Source: Durusdinium trenchii
Lineage: Eukaryota; Sar; Dinophyceae; Suessiales; Symbiodiniaceae
Length of the DNA stretch: 64,000 bases
Reading direction: 5' to 3'
Assembly (NCBI GenBank): GCA_963970005.1
Contig: CAXAMN010005313.1
Coordinates: 124,001 to 188,000, forward strand
Shown here: positions 24,229 to 32,718 of the stretch, piece by piece
How positions within the stretch are numbered: the first letter of the stretch is position 1
Layout of the letters: each line of letters opens with the position of its first letter
Made by a program: the position numbers and the translations under genes
The notes under the pieces: model-generated
Databases searched by the model: none
Seen by the model: only the letters and a program-made list of their open reading frames with translations
What the model was told of the DNA's origin: nothing

Positions 24229-26427
24229 TTGGAAATCACATCTCAGGTGAGAGAGGACGAGTTCAGCAGCTTTGATGTCCACTTGTCAGGTGGAGCGCTG
24301 GCTCAAGCGATGAAGATCTACGTCTTGGCGTTCCGCGGGACAGTCGATTTGAACGATTGGATCAAGAATCTGGGAGCCGCCGTCAACTGGAGCCCCTTTG
24401 CAGACATACTGCTTGGAGTTCATTCCGGGTGGCATGCCGCAGTGTCAGATCAAAGCCTCCATCGCAAGCTCAAAGAGGCCCTGGCAGGGCTGGATCATGA
24501 CAAGATTCTACTTCTTGGCCATTCGCTTGGGGGGGCTTTGGTGCAAATTGCCATGGCCTTCATGTGGCTGGAGGCCACGAATAGGGAGAGCCCACTTTAC
24601 AACAATGAACTCATGAAGAATGCTCGTGGCATCCTCTTTGGGAGTCCGGCACCTTTTGTGCAGAAAGAGCGTGGCACTGTCGGCCAACGGGGGCACAATC
24701 GTGAAGCCAGAGCCTGGATGCAGGAGCATTGTGTGAATTTCGTTAACAACAATGATGTGGTTCCCAGGCTTCCGTTCAACCTGGACTTCGCCCCTTTGGG
24801 GTGCTTGAGGTCATTTGGGTCGGCAATGGGGCTGACTCTGCCAGAGAATGTAAAATCGCAATTGAACGATTACGAGCACCTTTGCTCCCACATCCTGCTG
24901 AAGCCTGGAGAGGTAGATTTCATCCAATGTAAGCCATGTCAGCCACATGCGCTGGCAGAAAGGATGGAGAGCGATGATGATGGGAAAGGGACAGGGAGCA
25001 TTGAGGACCATGGCATGCCCAAATACAGGGGCCAGATGCTGGAAAAGCTGGGAGAAGTCCTGGGTGATGACTCCATGCCCCTGCTTCAATTCTTGACCTA
25101 TCAAGTGAGAGCAGGCGCGCCAGATATTAATCGGAGCTTGTGCGCCTTTCAGGATTCTTTGTCACATTCTCCGCAGGATCTCAAGGAGAAGATTGTGGGA
25201 TCCGTTGGCACAATCTTGCAAGGACTGCACAAGGCTTCAACACGCCTCCAGACCTTGCAGAAAGATCTCTCCCAGATGAAGGAGAAGTCGCTCGAGGTTC
25301 AACATTTCCGTAAAAAGCTCAGCAATCACTTGGATTGCATCACTTCCCAGATCGCGACGGCTAACAATCACATTCAGTACGGTAACTGGCCTGCTTTTGG
25401 GCAAGCAATGACAGAACTTGAGTGCACCTTGAACAATACAGAAGCCTTGGATCTTGCTCTGAAGAAAGTCCGTGAGGCCGGCCACATTTCCCAGCAATCA
25501 AGTTGTGGGAATCTTCTAGATTCTATGCGCAGTTTGGAAAAAATCAACACTGACATGTTCACTGTGGCGACGAAAGTGGCGGAATTTGTGAGCAGCTGTG
25601 TGCAGCTTGGCATGGACAACCAGAGCATTTGCATTCTACTGGGCGTAGTTAGCGCGGTTGGTGCCACTGCTACGGGAGTTTTTTGTGCCAGCTCGGCAGC
25701 TGGTCTGACTTTGGGGGGCTTGGTGATCTCCAAAGTGGTTTTTCAAGGTGTGTGCATTGCATGCATGACCCAAAGTGGCCTTTGTACTCTGATGGTGGCT
25801 ACTAAGCATCTTGGACACCTGACCGTTCCAGCTGTAGAATCAGCAGTCCGCTTGGCTTTGTGGCTGGCCAAGCACTTTGGACACCGGCAGTGGCCCATTG
25901 CAGTGCTCCTCCATTCAATTGCTGCCATAGTCTCACTGAGGGGCGAGGCAGGTTTTGAGGTGTTCAAGGCCGCCCTCCTCAAGCTCTATGTGGATGTGGG
26001 CCAATGGCTGGACTGGCTCCAAAAGGACCTCGAGCACCTCAAAGAGTACATGGGCTTCGTGGAGAAGAAGTTGAAAGACGCAGAAGGGAACTTGGAAAGC
26101 ATCGAAGGCGAGTTGACGGTAATGCATGGCAAGGTTCAGGAGATCCTCAGCCTGGTTCAGTTCGTCACGGGCGACACGAGCAGTCCTGAAGTTATCGAGC
26201 TCAAAAAGAAAGAATGCAGAGAATTGTTTGGGGAAATGCGGAAACGGGCTGAATGGATGGACAAGACGAGGGAACCGGTTGAAGGGATGGACGGGCTGAA
26301 GCTCGATCTTGCAGCTGTGTTGGACATCGACCCCGCACTTGGCCAAGATGCCTCCCACACTTTGCAGCAACTTGAGAATTTGCGCAATATTGGCCAATTG
26401 ACTGATTCTCTTCCCACAAGCGGATGA
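24229..26427 (+). CDS. Class-3 (fungal-type) lipase with coiled-coil and membrane C terminus
   Basis: This is a triacylglycerol/diacylglycerol lipase-like alpha/beta hydrolase, predicted to cleave glycerolipid esters. The frame has 732 intronless codons and is open from 24,208; the TTG at 24,229 is not a credible start, so the N terminus is uncertain. The Lipase_3 core covers roughly residues 10-270. LAFRGT is the oxyanion-loop region and HSLGGA holds the nucleophile Ser99. NNNDVVPRLP carries the acid Asp176, and DHGMPKY carries the likely His261. After it come coiled-coil-like stretches (about 330-400 and 590-650), rich in Lys, Glu and Leu. Between them is a hydrophobic region (about 460-520, and again near 560) that may anchor the protein in a membrane. 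Length and C-terminal additions exceed a minimal lipase of about 300 residues. The lack of introns over 2.2 kb contrasts with the other host genes here and could mean an mRNA-derived copy. Confidence 0.85.
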   Translation: MEITSQVREDEFSSFDVHLSGGALAQAMKIYVLAFRGTVDLNDWIKNLGAAVNWSPFADILLGVHSGWHAAVSDQSLHRKLKEALAGLDHDKILLLGHSLGGALVQIAMAFMWLEATNRESPLYNNELMKNARGILFGSPAPFVQKERGTVGQRGHNREARAWMQEHCVNFVNNNDVVPRLPFNLDFAPLGCLRSFGSAMGLTLPENVKSQLNDYEHLCSHILLKPGEVDFIQCKPCQPHALAERMESDDDGKGTGSIEDHGMPKYRGQMLEKLGEVLGDDSMPLLQFLTYQVRAGAPDINRSLCAFQDSLSHSPQDLKEKIVGSVGTILQGLHKASTRLQTLQKDLSQMKEKSLEVQHFRKKLSNHLDCITSQIATANNHIQYGNWPAFGQAMTELECTLNNTEALDLALKKVREAGHISQQSSCGNLLDSMRSLEKINTDMFTVATKVAEFVSSCVQLGMDNQSICILLGVVSAVGATATGVFCASSAAGLTLGGLVISKVVFQGVCIACMTQSGLCTLMVATKHLGHLTVPAVESAVRLALWLAKHFGHRQWPIAVLLHSIAAIVSLRGEAGFEVFKAALLKLYVDVGQWLDWLQKDLEHLKEYMGFVEKKLKDAEGNLESIEGELTVMHGKVQEILSLVQFVTGDTSSPEVIELKKKECRELFGEMRKRAEWMDKTREPVEGMDGLKLDLAAVLDIDPALGQDASHTLQQLENLRNIGQLTDSLPTSG

Positions 26428-26676
26428 TTCAGGTGGCCGGAATCTTTGTGTTGCTTCAGACGGATGTAGCCACGAGAAGTTAGTGGCAGCTTTCGATGTT
26501 CCGGCAACAGGCATGAGTGATTTCCAAGGCCAAACCGGCAGATTATGAAAAACTACCTTGCAGCTACTGCGCTTGTGATTTTGCGCTTTCCCTCTCGTCC
26601 TGTACTATTTCCCTTTTCAGTTGTTCTCCTTTAGCCTCATGGAGGGGTGCTGGCAAGATCCTGCTAACTTGCTTCA
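26428..26676. other. Short downstream spacer
   Basis: No gene or repeat recognised between the lipase stop and the 81-bp tandem repeat. Confidence 0.5.
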
Positions 26677-26813
26677 GTGGCGTCCTTGCTCCTAGTAGCG
26701 ATGGCAGGAGCCCCTAGTAGCTTCTTGTTACTAGTAGCAAGGCCAGGAGCCCCTATAGTGGCGTCCTTGCTCCTAGTAGCGATGCTAGGAGCCCCTAGTA
26801 GCTTCTTGTTACT
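26677..26813 (+). repeat. 81-bp tandem repeat, 1.7 copies
   Basis: The block beginning GTGGCGTCCTTGCTCCTAG at 26,677 recurs at 26,758, a period of 81 bp, with few mismatches. Within each unit there is a further imperfect half-repeat (CCTAGTAGC... and ...AGGAGCCCC). Because 81 is a multiple of 3, both strands stay open across the block, which explains the apparent small hydrophobic ORFs there. Confidence 0.85.
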
Positions 26814-27070
26814 CTGCGGCCACACGATTTTCCCAGCCCCTTGGTGCAGGCCTGAAGTCGAGACAGAGCGGTCCTGAGCAACAACAGCGGTGAGGCGTTT
26901 CCACTGCATTTGCATCGGCACTTACTGTCAAGCATCCCTCTTATCAGGGTTGCCAGAGTTTACCCCCCCAGGGCATTTGTAGAGCATTGGGTTGCTGGCC
27001 TTTTCAGACATGTGAATACCAAGTCTCAGCTGACTTCTGTGGAGAGTCCATGAGGCCTGGTCCTTCAGGA

Positions 27071-27077
27071 AACTAGT
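27071..27077. repeat. Target-site duplication, left copy (AACTAGT)
   Basis: AACTAGT directly precedes the TG of the 5' LTR and is found again at 34,358-34,364 directly after the CA of the 3' LTR. Seven bases is longer than the usual 5 for copia. The first three bases (AAC) also follow the 5' LTR internally, so the true duplication may be 4-7 bp. Confidence 0.7.
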
Positions 27078-27246
27078 TGTGATTTTCACGGATTGGCTCA
27101 CCTGACATGTCCGTTTGCCTTTTAGGCTGGAACCTTTTGCAGGCTTAGCGTAGGAACGCTATGGATGGCCTGACGGCCAGCCCTTGAACCGTGGAAAAGG
27201 GCTTTGCGGCTTTGGTGGAGCAGGCGCTCACAGGCAAGCCAGTTCA
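27078..27246 (+). repeat. 5' LTR
   Basis: It begins TGTGATTTTCACGG and ends ...CCAGTTCA, the canonical TG...CA termini. It matches 34,189-34,357 base for base in my reading, and the match continues for three more bases (AAC). The LTR is short. No clear TATA box or polyadenylation signal was recognised inside. Confidence 0.9.
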
Positions 27247-27249
27247 AAC

Positions 27250-27264
27250 TGGTAGCGGAGCCCC
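27250..27264 (+). other. Primer binding site (initiator tRNA-Met type)
   Basis: TGGTAGCGGAGCCCC lies three bases after the 5' LTR. It resembles the TGGTAGC/TGGTATC-type site complementary to the 3' end of initiator methionine tRNA that most copia elements use to prime minus-strand synthesis. Position and sequence both fit; the tRNA assignment is by family knowledge. Confidence 0.7.
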
Positions 27265-27293
27265 TTCACAGGGGCGCCGCGTGAGAGAAGAGC

Positions 27294-30200
27294 ATGAGTG
27301 AGGAGAAGAAGACGGAGGGTGGTCTGACCAAGCGGTTCGATGGGGATGGCTCGAACCCGGCGAAGGACTACGAGCGATGGAGGAGATCGTGCAGAGCCTA
27401 CCTCACAGTTCAGAAGGCGAAAGGGGTTGGTCCTGAGGCCCATGGATCACTGGTGTTCTCGCTTCTGGACGGCACTGCACTTCGAGCACTAGACCAGGTG
27501 CCCATGGACCGGGTGGAGGAGATCGGGGGCGAGGAGGTGATCTTCCAGATCTTGGATGACAGGTTCCCGGCTGAAACCACCCATGACAGACTGGGAAGTG
27601 TGCTCGACCAGGTCTTCGACCTCAAGGTGGAGAAAGGGGAGACGACGGCGGTGTTCACGGGCAAGGTGAGGGCAGCGTTTTCGTCGGCGGAAGCCGAGGG
27701 AGTGGTGCTACCCGATGTCGCCCGAGGATACTTGTTGCTGCGTTTCGCCAAGTTGAGTGCTGAGAGGAAAGCCGTGGTGATGGCAGCGGCGAGACAGAGC
27801 TACGCTGAGAAGGACGTGGCAGCAGCACTCCGAACGAGTTCACATGCCTACCAGGTGGAGTACGACCAGGGCCAGGTGGACGACGATGAAGAGACCATGG
27901 AGGAAGAGTTTGACGTGTACCTCACCGATGCCGGCTATCAGCCGGAGGAAGAAATTGAAGAACAGGATGCCATTGATGCCCTCCTGACCTGGAAACAGAC
28001 ACGGAGCTCGATTGCACAGACCAAGATGTCAAGAGGTTTTGGAAACCAGGGTCAGCTGAAGAAGTTGGCCGCCCGGGTCAAGTGCTTCAAGTGTCGACAG
28101 GTGGGCCATTTCTCTCGAGATTGCCCCAAACGAGGCAAGGGAGGAAGCAAGGGCTCGAACAAGGATGGCAACAATCCTACGGGAGGTGGCACAAAGGTGA
28201 ACTACGTCTTCATGGTGTGGAACCAACCGGACACACCGAACATCCGGACGGAGCATCACTGGACGCTGGATGAGAATGAGGACGGTGAGTTGGAGCAGAA
28301 CTACAACCCGCCCATCGGCCCGGAGATGTATGGGCATGAGATGCAGGCATTGGTTGAAGGATGGAGCCATGTGCCGAGAGACTTCTGGTACACCCGAGGG
28401 GCGGAGGTGATCCGTGAACATGTACTGCCAAGGACAAGACTGTTCACCCCGGCTGCTTCCAATTGTCCAGTGCCCCTTCACGAGCTGTGCGACAGTCGGT
28501 CGACGCACCTTCTCAAGGAAGATGGATCCCATGCGGTGCACTTCTCCCACAACTGGAAGGCTCGAGGGGAAGCACATAAGGATGTTGGTGTGGAGTGGAC
28601 CGGCCGGACGGTGTTCTACATGAAGGATCTTCCGTTCACGCCCATCGATGAAGAGATCGACATGTTGGCGCAGGCTTACAGAGATGAGCTGGACATTGCG
28701 CAAGAGGAGGCGTTGAAGGAGTCCGGCTCGGAAGATTCAATGATGGAGGAGACTGACGAGGAGGCCGAGTACCTCGATGGTGAGACGGTCGTAGCCCTTG
28801 TCCATGCAGCGGGTCATGGAGTAGTTGACACGGGCTGTGGACGAGGACTTGTTGGGGAAAAGACATTGCAGCGGCATGAGAAGGTGCTCAATGAACATGG
28901 CTACGAGATCAAGGAGATGCTGCATCAACCTCACAAGTTTCGCTACGGAAACAGTGCGGTGGACGTCTCCCACCGTACGGTGCAGATCCCAGTGTTCCTG
29001 GCCGGGGTGCAGCTGTGGCTGCGAGTGCATGTGGTGCCGGGGGACGTACCTCTCCTCATCTCCAAGCGGTTCATGAAGTGCTTGGGAGCCATCATCGACA
29101 TGCGCCAGGGTCTCGCGACCTTTACCAAGGCGCACCTGGCAGTGCCTCTTCTGGAGCAACGGGATGGGAGCTATCAGATCAACCTCCTGGACTTCCAGAA
29201 GCCGCCAAAGATCAAGGATGCCGAAGTGGAAGTCCTGGCTACAGATCTTGGCGAGGAAGACGAGGAGGAAGGTGGCCTCAACCTCGGGGACGCTCCCATG
29301 GGCACGATTCCGGAAGATGAGATGGAGGAGTATGTGCCTACGAGCCCCAAGCCAGAAGGAGGCGATGGAGTGGAAGAGACAGAGACCCCGGAGGAGTATG
29401 AGATTGAGACCCCGGAGGACCATGAGACTGGGAACACGGAGACCCAGAACCAGGAGGAGCTCGAGGTGACTGGTGACCAGGACAACCTGACGGCAAGTGA
29501 GCCGGAAGAAGAGTTCTGTGAGGATGAAACAGGAGACATTGGCGTGTTCAAGGCCGGAGAGAGAAAGAAGATCCAAGAGAACCTCACGGAGATCCTGAAG
29601 GCAGAGCCGGAAAGACCATCAGTGGTAGAGGTCTTTTGCCCTGGGCGCTTTGCTGAGCGGGCCGGAGACTTCGGACTGAAGGTCATCGGAAGCTTTGACC
29701 TCAGCAGCGGCCGGGACTGGAAGAAGGCCTCGGATCGAAAGAAGGTGTGGGACTTGATTGAGGAGGAGGAACCAGACTTGATGATCCTCTCTCCACCTTG
29801 CGGCCCACTCTCCCGGCTTCAGAACTCGACCCCACCGTGGAAAAGGGCCGATCCTGAACAGCGCGAACGAGATGTGATCGAGGCTCGGGCTATGGTGGCA
29901 TGGTGCACGAGGATTGCACGAGATCGGATGCGTAAGGGCAAATACTTTATCTTCGAGTCCTCGGCGACATGTGCTGCTTGGCGGCTGCCGGCGATGGGGC
30001 ATTTGATGGACTTTGATGAGTGCCAGAGGGTCACGGTGCCGGCATGCTCCGTGGGCCTTCGTGACAGGGAGTCGAAGCTGCCTTTCAAGAAGTCATGGAG
30101 CTTCCTGACCAATGCGGAAGCCATTGCGGCCATGCTGGACAAGCTGGAGTGCTCGCAGGACCACGATCACCAGGTGGTGGAAGGCCGATCAGGGGGTCAG

Positions 30201-32705
30201 TTGAGGTCGGTTCAAACCCAAGTGTACCCCAGACGGTTGATAAACATCATACTGGGAGGATTTGCGTGCCAGCAACAATATGAGGCAGCATGCTATCCGG
30301 TGAGTCAGGCCGATGTGCAACTGGAGGATGGTAAGGAGATGACCTCTGTTAGTAGAGATAGGGTGTTGAACGCTGTTCGCAAAATGCACATCAATCTCGG
30401 TCACGCATCGACCGCCGACATGGTTCGCATCCTGAAGCATCATGGGGCACGGCCGGAGGTACTGGAACTGGTTCGCAGCTACCAGTGTGACCTGTGTGAA
30501 TCGCGTAGGCCACCCAAAGCTGTTCGTGAGAGTGCAGTGCCTCGAGATTTAGCCCCATTGCGATACATCGGTTTCGATGTGAAATGGCTCCCGACCTGGA
30601 AACGGGACATGAGCATCAAAGCAGTTAACATTGTCTGCAGAGCCACGGGTTTTCAACAGATGTTCCCTTTCCGGGAAACAGAGAACTCAGATCTTCTGGT
30701 TAGATTGTATCGACACTGGACTCGTTCATTTGGACGGCCGAAGTACATCAAGTTCGATGCTAGTAGATGCAACCTAGGACAGACTTTTCTGGACGCATTG
30801 GAACGAGATGGGACAACCCCACTAGATGTACCAGGTGAAGCTCATGAACAGATGGGAGACGTAGAGGTACAAGGAAGACACTTTGCAACTATGTTGACTA
30901 AAGTGATCGATCAGATGATGCCAGAGGATTATCCCAGTTGGTTGGAGTGTGTTGATGTCACTATTGAAGCCAAAAACGCATTGATGAGGCGAGGAGGATA
31001 CAGTCCAAACCAACTAGTCTTTGGGAGAGATCCGGAAATCCCTGGGGATGATTTGTTGACAGAAGACCCCAATCCTATATCCAATGGTGCCATCGTAGAG
31101 GATGCCATAGCAGCCTTTTCATTCAGGGCACGGCAGAAAGCTCGCGAGGCAGTTCTCCAATCACTGGATCACCGGGCAGCCCGCATAGCATTGAATACCA
31201 GACCCAGACCCAAGAGGGAGTTCAGACCGGGCGATGAGGTAGCAGTTTGGCGTCGTGGCAGGGGAATTAAGAAGAATATGGCCCGATGGAGAGGACCTGG
31301 AATCGTTGCAGGTGAAGCAGGAGGAAATTTTTGGGTCAGTATGCCCGGGTCTTTCATCAAGTGTTCCCCAGAGCAGCTTAGACTAAGAACAGCTACGGAA
31401 CGCGAGGCTGACCGGTTTTTGGTCCGAGATATTAGAGCGGCGGCAGCACAGTTGTTTCCGGAGGTGGGGCCATCCAACAAGACCCAAAAGAACTTCATTG
31501 ACATTACCAAAGAAGACTTTCCACCAGGTGACCTATTTCCGGAGACACCAGCCGAAGCACCAGAGTTGGGACAACCCCAACCAGAGGGCTTGCAGCCCGA
31601 TCCAGAAGCACCAGACCGTCGGTCAGGGAGCCAACCAATGACCATCAATTCGTCACTGAGTGACCAGCTGGAGTCATTAAGTGCCACGGAGCGGGAAGCC
31701 TGGAAAGAGTCCTCGGAGCGTGCAGACCGACTGGATGGACACTGTCGACCTCGCGGCAGTGAACCAGAGCCAAAAAGGAGCCGTTCAGAGCAACATGTTG
31801 GAGGGATTAGGTTCCCACCATCACTACCGACACCACCAGGAGAACATGCACCCAGAACACCGGAAAGTCTGCCACCAGTCCCAACAACACCACAGAGTTT
31901 GCCACCAGTACCAGTATCGAGTGGGTCAAGCATTGCTTCGTCCGGAACATCAGCACTGGTTACAACACAAGTCAATGGCCCAGTGGATTCAGCAGCACAA
32001 AATGTGGCACTTCACGAGCAGGGGGCATGTGAGGATGGAAATTTTGTGTTGTGCAGTGAGGAGACTTCCACAGGAGAGGTTCATGTGTTGTTGGCAGGAG
32101 GCAGAAAGGAGATCAACCCAAAGGAGGACTATTGGAAATCACAAGAAGGGCAGGAACTGTTGGTCCGGGGAGTGAGGAAGGAGGTGAGGAACTGTGTTGA
32201 AGAAAAACATGCTTTACGACCTTGCTCACTTGACGAATCCAGGAGAATCCGACAGCAGCACCCAGAACGTGTGATTCCTAGTCGATTGGTGTTGACACAG
32301 AAAACAGAGGACACCGGTGAACAGATCGTGAAAGCAAGGTGGACAGCACGAGGAGACAAGGACCCCGACCTCTTGAACTTAGTCCGCAGTGGAAAAACAC
32401 AATCTCCGACAATCTCAACAAACGGGAGGTATACAGTGTTGCAGGTCATCGCGAGCAACCAGTTCACATTACAGCTGGGCGATGTGACAGGAGCATTCCT
32501 AGAAACAAAGGAGCTAAAAAGGGATCAAAGGTTGTGGATGTCAGGTCCAGCTGCCCGATCACGATCCGGAGCAACGTCCACTCTACGGCCTCAACGACAG
32601 CCCACAAAAGTGGTTCAGTACATTCGACGAGACTGTTCGCAAGTTGGGTTGGCAACCGTCGAGACTAGATCCATGTCTGTACATGTTATGGGACCGAAGG
32701 CATAA
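27294..32705 (+). CDS. Gag-protease-methyltransferase-like-integrase-RT polyprotein
   Basis: It starts at ATG 27,294, 30 bases after the primer site. Gag core is about residues 1-210, and the RNA-binding CCHC knuckle (CFKCRQVGHFSRDCP) is at 264-277. The protease has its catalytic motif VDTGCG at Asp512. Residues of about 777-985 form an added domain: VVEVFCPGRFAERAG looks like SAM-binding motif I, SPPCGPLSRLQN carries a putative catalytic Cys836 (motif IV), and FIFESS gives Glu888 (motif VI position). The pre-integrase zinc finger is at about 1025-1075. Integrase D,D35E residues are Asp1095, Asp1155 and Glu1191. A proline-rich linker follows. RT begins about 1605, with GDVTGAF (Asp1730) as motif A. 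After about residue 1750 the frame is wrong: the last 50 residues up to the stop are out-of-frame translation, and RT continues in the next frame. Confidence 0.9.
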   Translation: MSEEKKTEGGLTKRFDGDGSNPAKDYERWRRSCRAYLTVQKAKGVGPEAHGSLVFSLLDGTALRALDQVPMDRVEEIGGEEVIFQILDDRFPAETTHDRLGSVLDQVFDLKVEKGETTAVFTGKVRAAFSSAEAEGVVLPDVARGYLLLRFAKLSAERKAVVMAAARQSYAEKDVAAALRTSSHAYQVEYDQGQVDDDEETMEEEFDVYLTDAGYQPEEEIEEQDAIDALLTWKQTRSSIAQTKMSRGFGNQGQLKKLAARVKCFKCRQVGHFSRDCPKRGKGGSKGSNKDGNNPTGGGTKVNYVFMVWNQPDTPNIRTEHHWTLDENEDGELEQNYNPPIGPEMYGHEMQALVEGWSHVPRDFWYTRGAEVIREHVLPRTRLFTPAASNCPVPLHELCDSRSTHLLKEDGSHAVHFSHNWKARGEAHKDVGVEWTGRTVFYMKDLPFTPIDEEIDMLAQAYRDELDIAQEEALKESGSEDSMMEETDEEAEYLDGETVVALVHAAGHGVVDTGCGRGLVGEKTLQRHEKVLNEHGYEIKEMLHQPHKFRYGNSAVDVSHRTVQIPVFLAGVQLWLRVHVVPGDVPLLISKRFMKCLGAIIDMRQGLATFTKAHLAVPLLEQRDGSYQINLLDFQKPPKIKDAEVEVLATDLGEEDEEEGGLNLGDAPMGTIPEDEMEEYVPTSPKPEGGDGVEETETPEEYEIETPEDHETGNTETQNQEELEVTGDQDNLTASEPEEEFCEDETGDIGVFKAGERKKIQENLTEILKAEPERPSVVEVFCPGRFAERAGDFGLKVIGSFDLSSGRDWKKASDRKKVWDLIEEEEPDLMILSPPCGPLSRLQNSTPPWKRADPEQRERDVIEARAMVAWCTRIARDRMRKGKYFIFESSATCAAWRLPAMGHLMDFDECQRVTVPACSVGLRDRESKLPFKKSWSFLTNAEAIAAMLDKLECSQDHDHQVVEGRSGGQLRSVQTQVYPRRLINIILGGFACQQQYEAACYPVSQADVQLEDGKEMTSVSRDRVLNAVRKMHINLGHASTADMVRILKHHGARPEVLELVRSYQCDLCESRRPPKAVRESAVPRDLAPLRYIGFDVKWLPTWKRDMSIKAVNIVCRATGFQQMFPFRETENSDLLVRLYRHWTRSFGRPKYIKFDASRCNLGQTFLDALERDGTTPLDVPGEAHEQMGDVEVQGRHFATMLTKVIDQMMPEDYPSWLECVDVTIEAKNALMRRGGYSPNQLVFGRDPEIPGDDLLTEDPNPISNGAIVEDAIAAFSFRARQKAREAVLQSLDHRAARIALNTRPRPKREFRPGDEVAVWRRGRGIKKNMARWRGPGIVAGEAGGNFWVSMPGSFIKCSPEQLRLRTATEREADRFLVRDIRAAAAQLFPEVGPSNKTQKNFIDITKEDFPPGDLFPETPAEAPELGQPQPEGLQPDPEAPDRRSGSQPMTINSSLSDQLESLSATEREAWKESSERADRLDGHCRPRGSEPEPKRSRSEQHVGGIRFPPSLPTPPGEHAPRTPESLPPVPTTPQSLPPVPVSSGSSIASSGTSALVTTQVNGPVDSAAQNVALHEQGACEDGNFVLCSEETSTGEVHVLLAGGRKEINPKEDYWKSQEGQELLVRGVRKEVRNCVEEKHALRPCSLDESRRIRQQHPERVIPSRLVLTQKTEDTGEQIVKARWTARGDKDPDLLNLVRSGKTQSPTISTNGRYTVLQVIASNQFTLQLGDVTGAFLETKELKRDQRLWMSGPAARSRSGATSTLRPQRQPTKVVQYIRRDCSQVGLATVETRSMSVHVMGPKA
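29622..30250 (+). other. C5-cytosine-methyltransferase-like domain inside the polyprotein
   Basis: This is the part of the polyprotein between protease and pre-integrase. Motif I is VFCPGRFAERAGDFG, followed by an acidic residue at the end of the next strand (GSFDLSSG). Motif IV is PDLMILSPPCGPLSRL with the Pro-Cys pair at 29,796-29,801. The motif VI glutamate is in YFIFESSATCAAW (29,955-29,957). This order and the Pro-Cys catalytic pair are those of C5 DNA methyltransferases, which transfer a methyl group from S-adenosylmethionine to cytosine. The motif VI Asn of ENV is missing (ESS), and no target-recognition domain is obvious, so activity is uncertain. I recall that retrotransposon-borne DNMTs have been reported in Symbiodinium; whether this one is orthologous needs a search. 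Confidence 0.7.
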
Positions 32706-32709
32706 GTGA
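32542..32709 (+). pseudogene. RT palm segment in shifted frame, ended by a stop
   Basis: In frame 1 this stretch reads LPDHDPEQRPLYGLNDSPQ KWF and then RLDPCLYMLWDRRHK before TGA at 32,707-32,709. YGLNDSPQKWF is the standard copia RT signature that should follow motif A, so the coding frame moved by +1 near 32,535-32,550. The stop then separates it from the YxDD region, which continues in the same frame at 32,710. Confidence 0.85.
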
Positions 32710-32718
32710 GGGGAGACT

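Noticed and set aside
26677-26877. Small hydrophobic repeat protein
   Set aside because: Both strands are open because the repeat unit is a multiple of 3; no start context or homology.
28737-29576. Minus-strand frame of 279 codons inside the copia polyprotein
   Set aside because: It is antisense to the protease and acidic linker of a well-supported polyprotein; its His/Leu-rich composition is what antisense of such codons gives.
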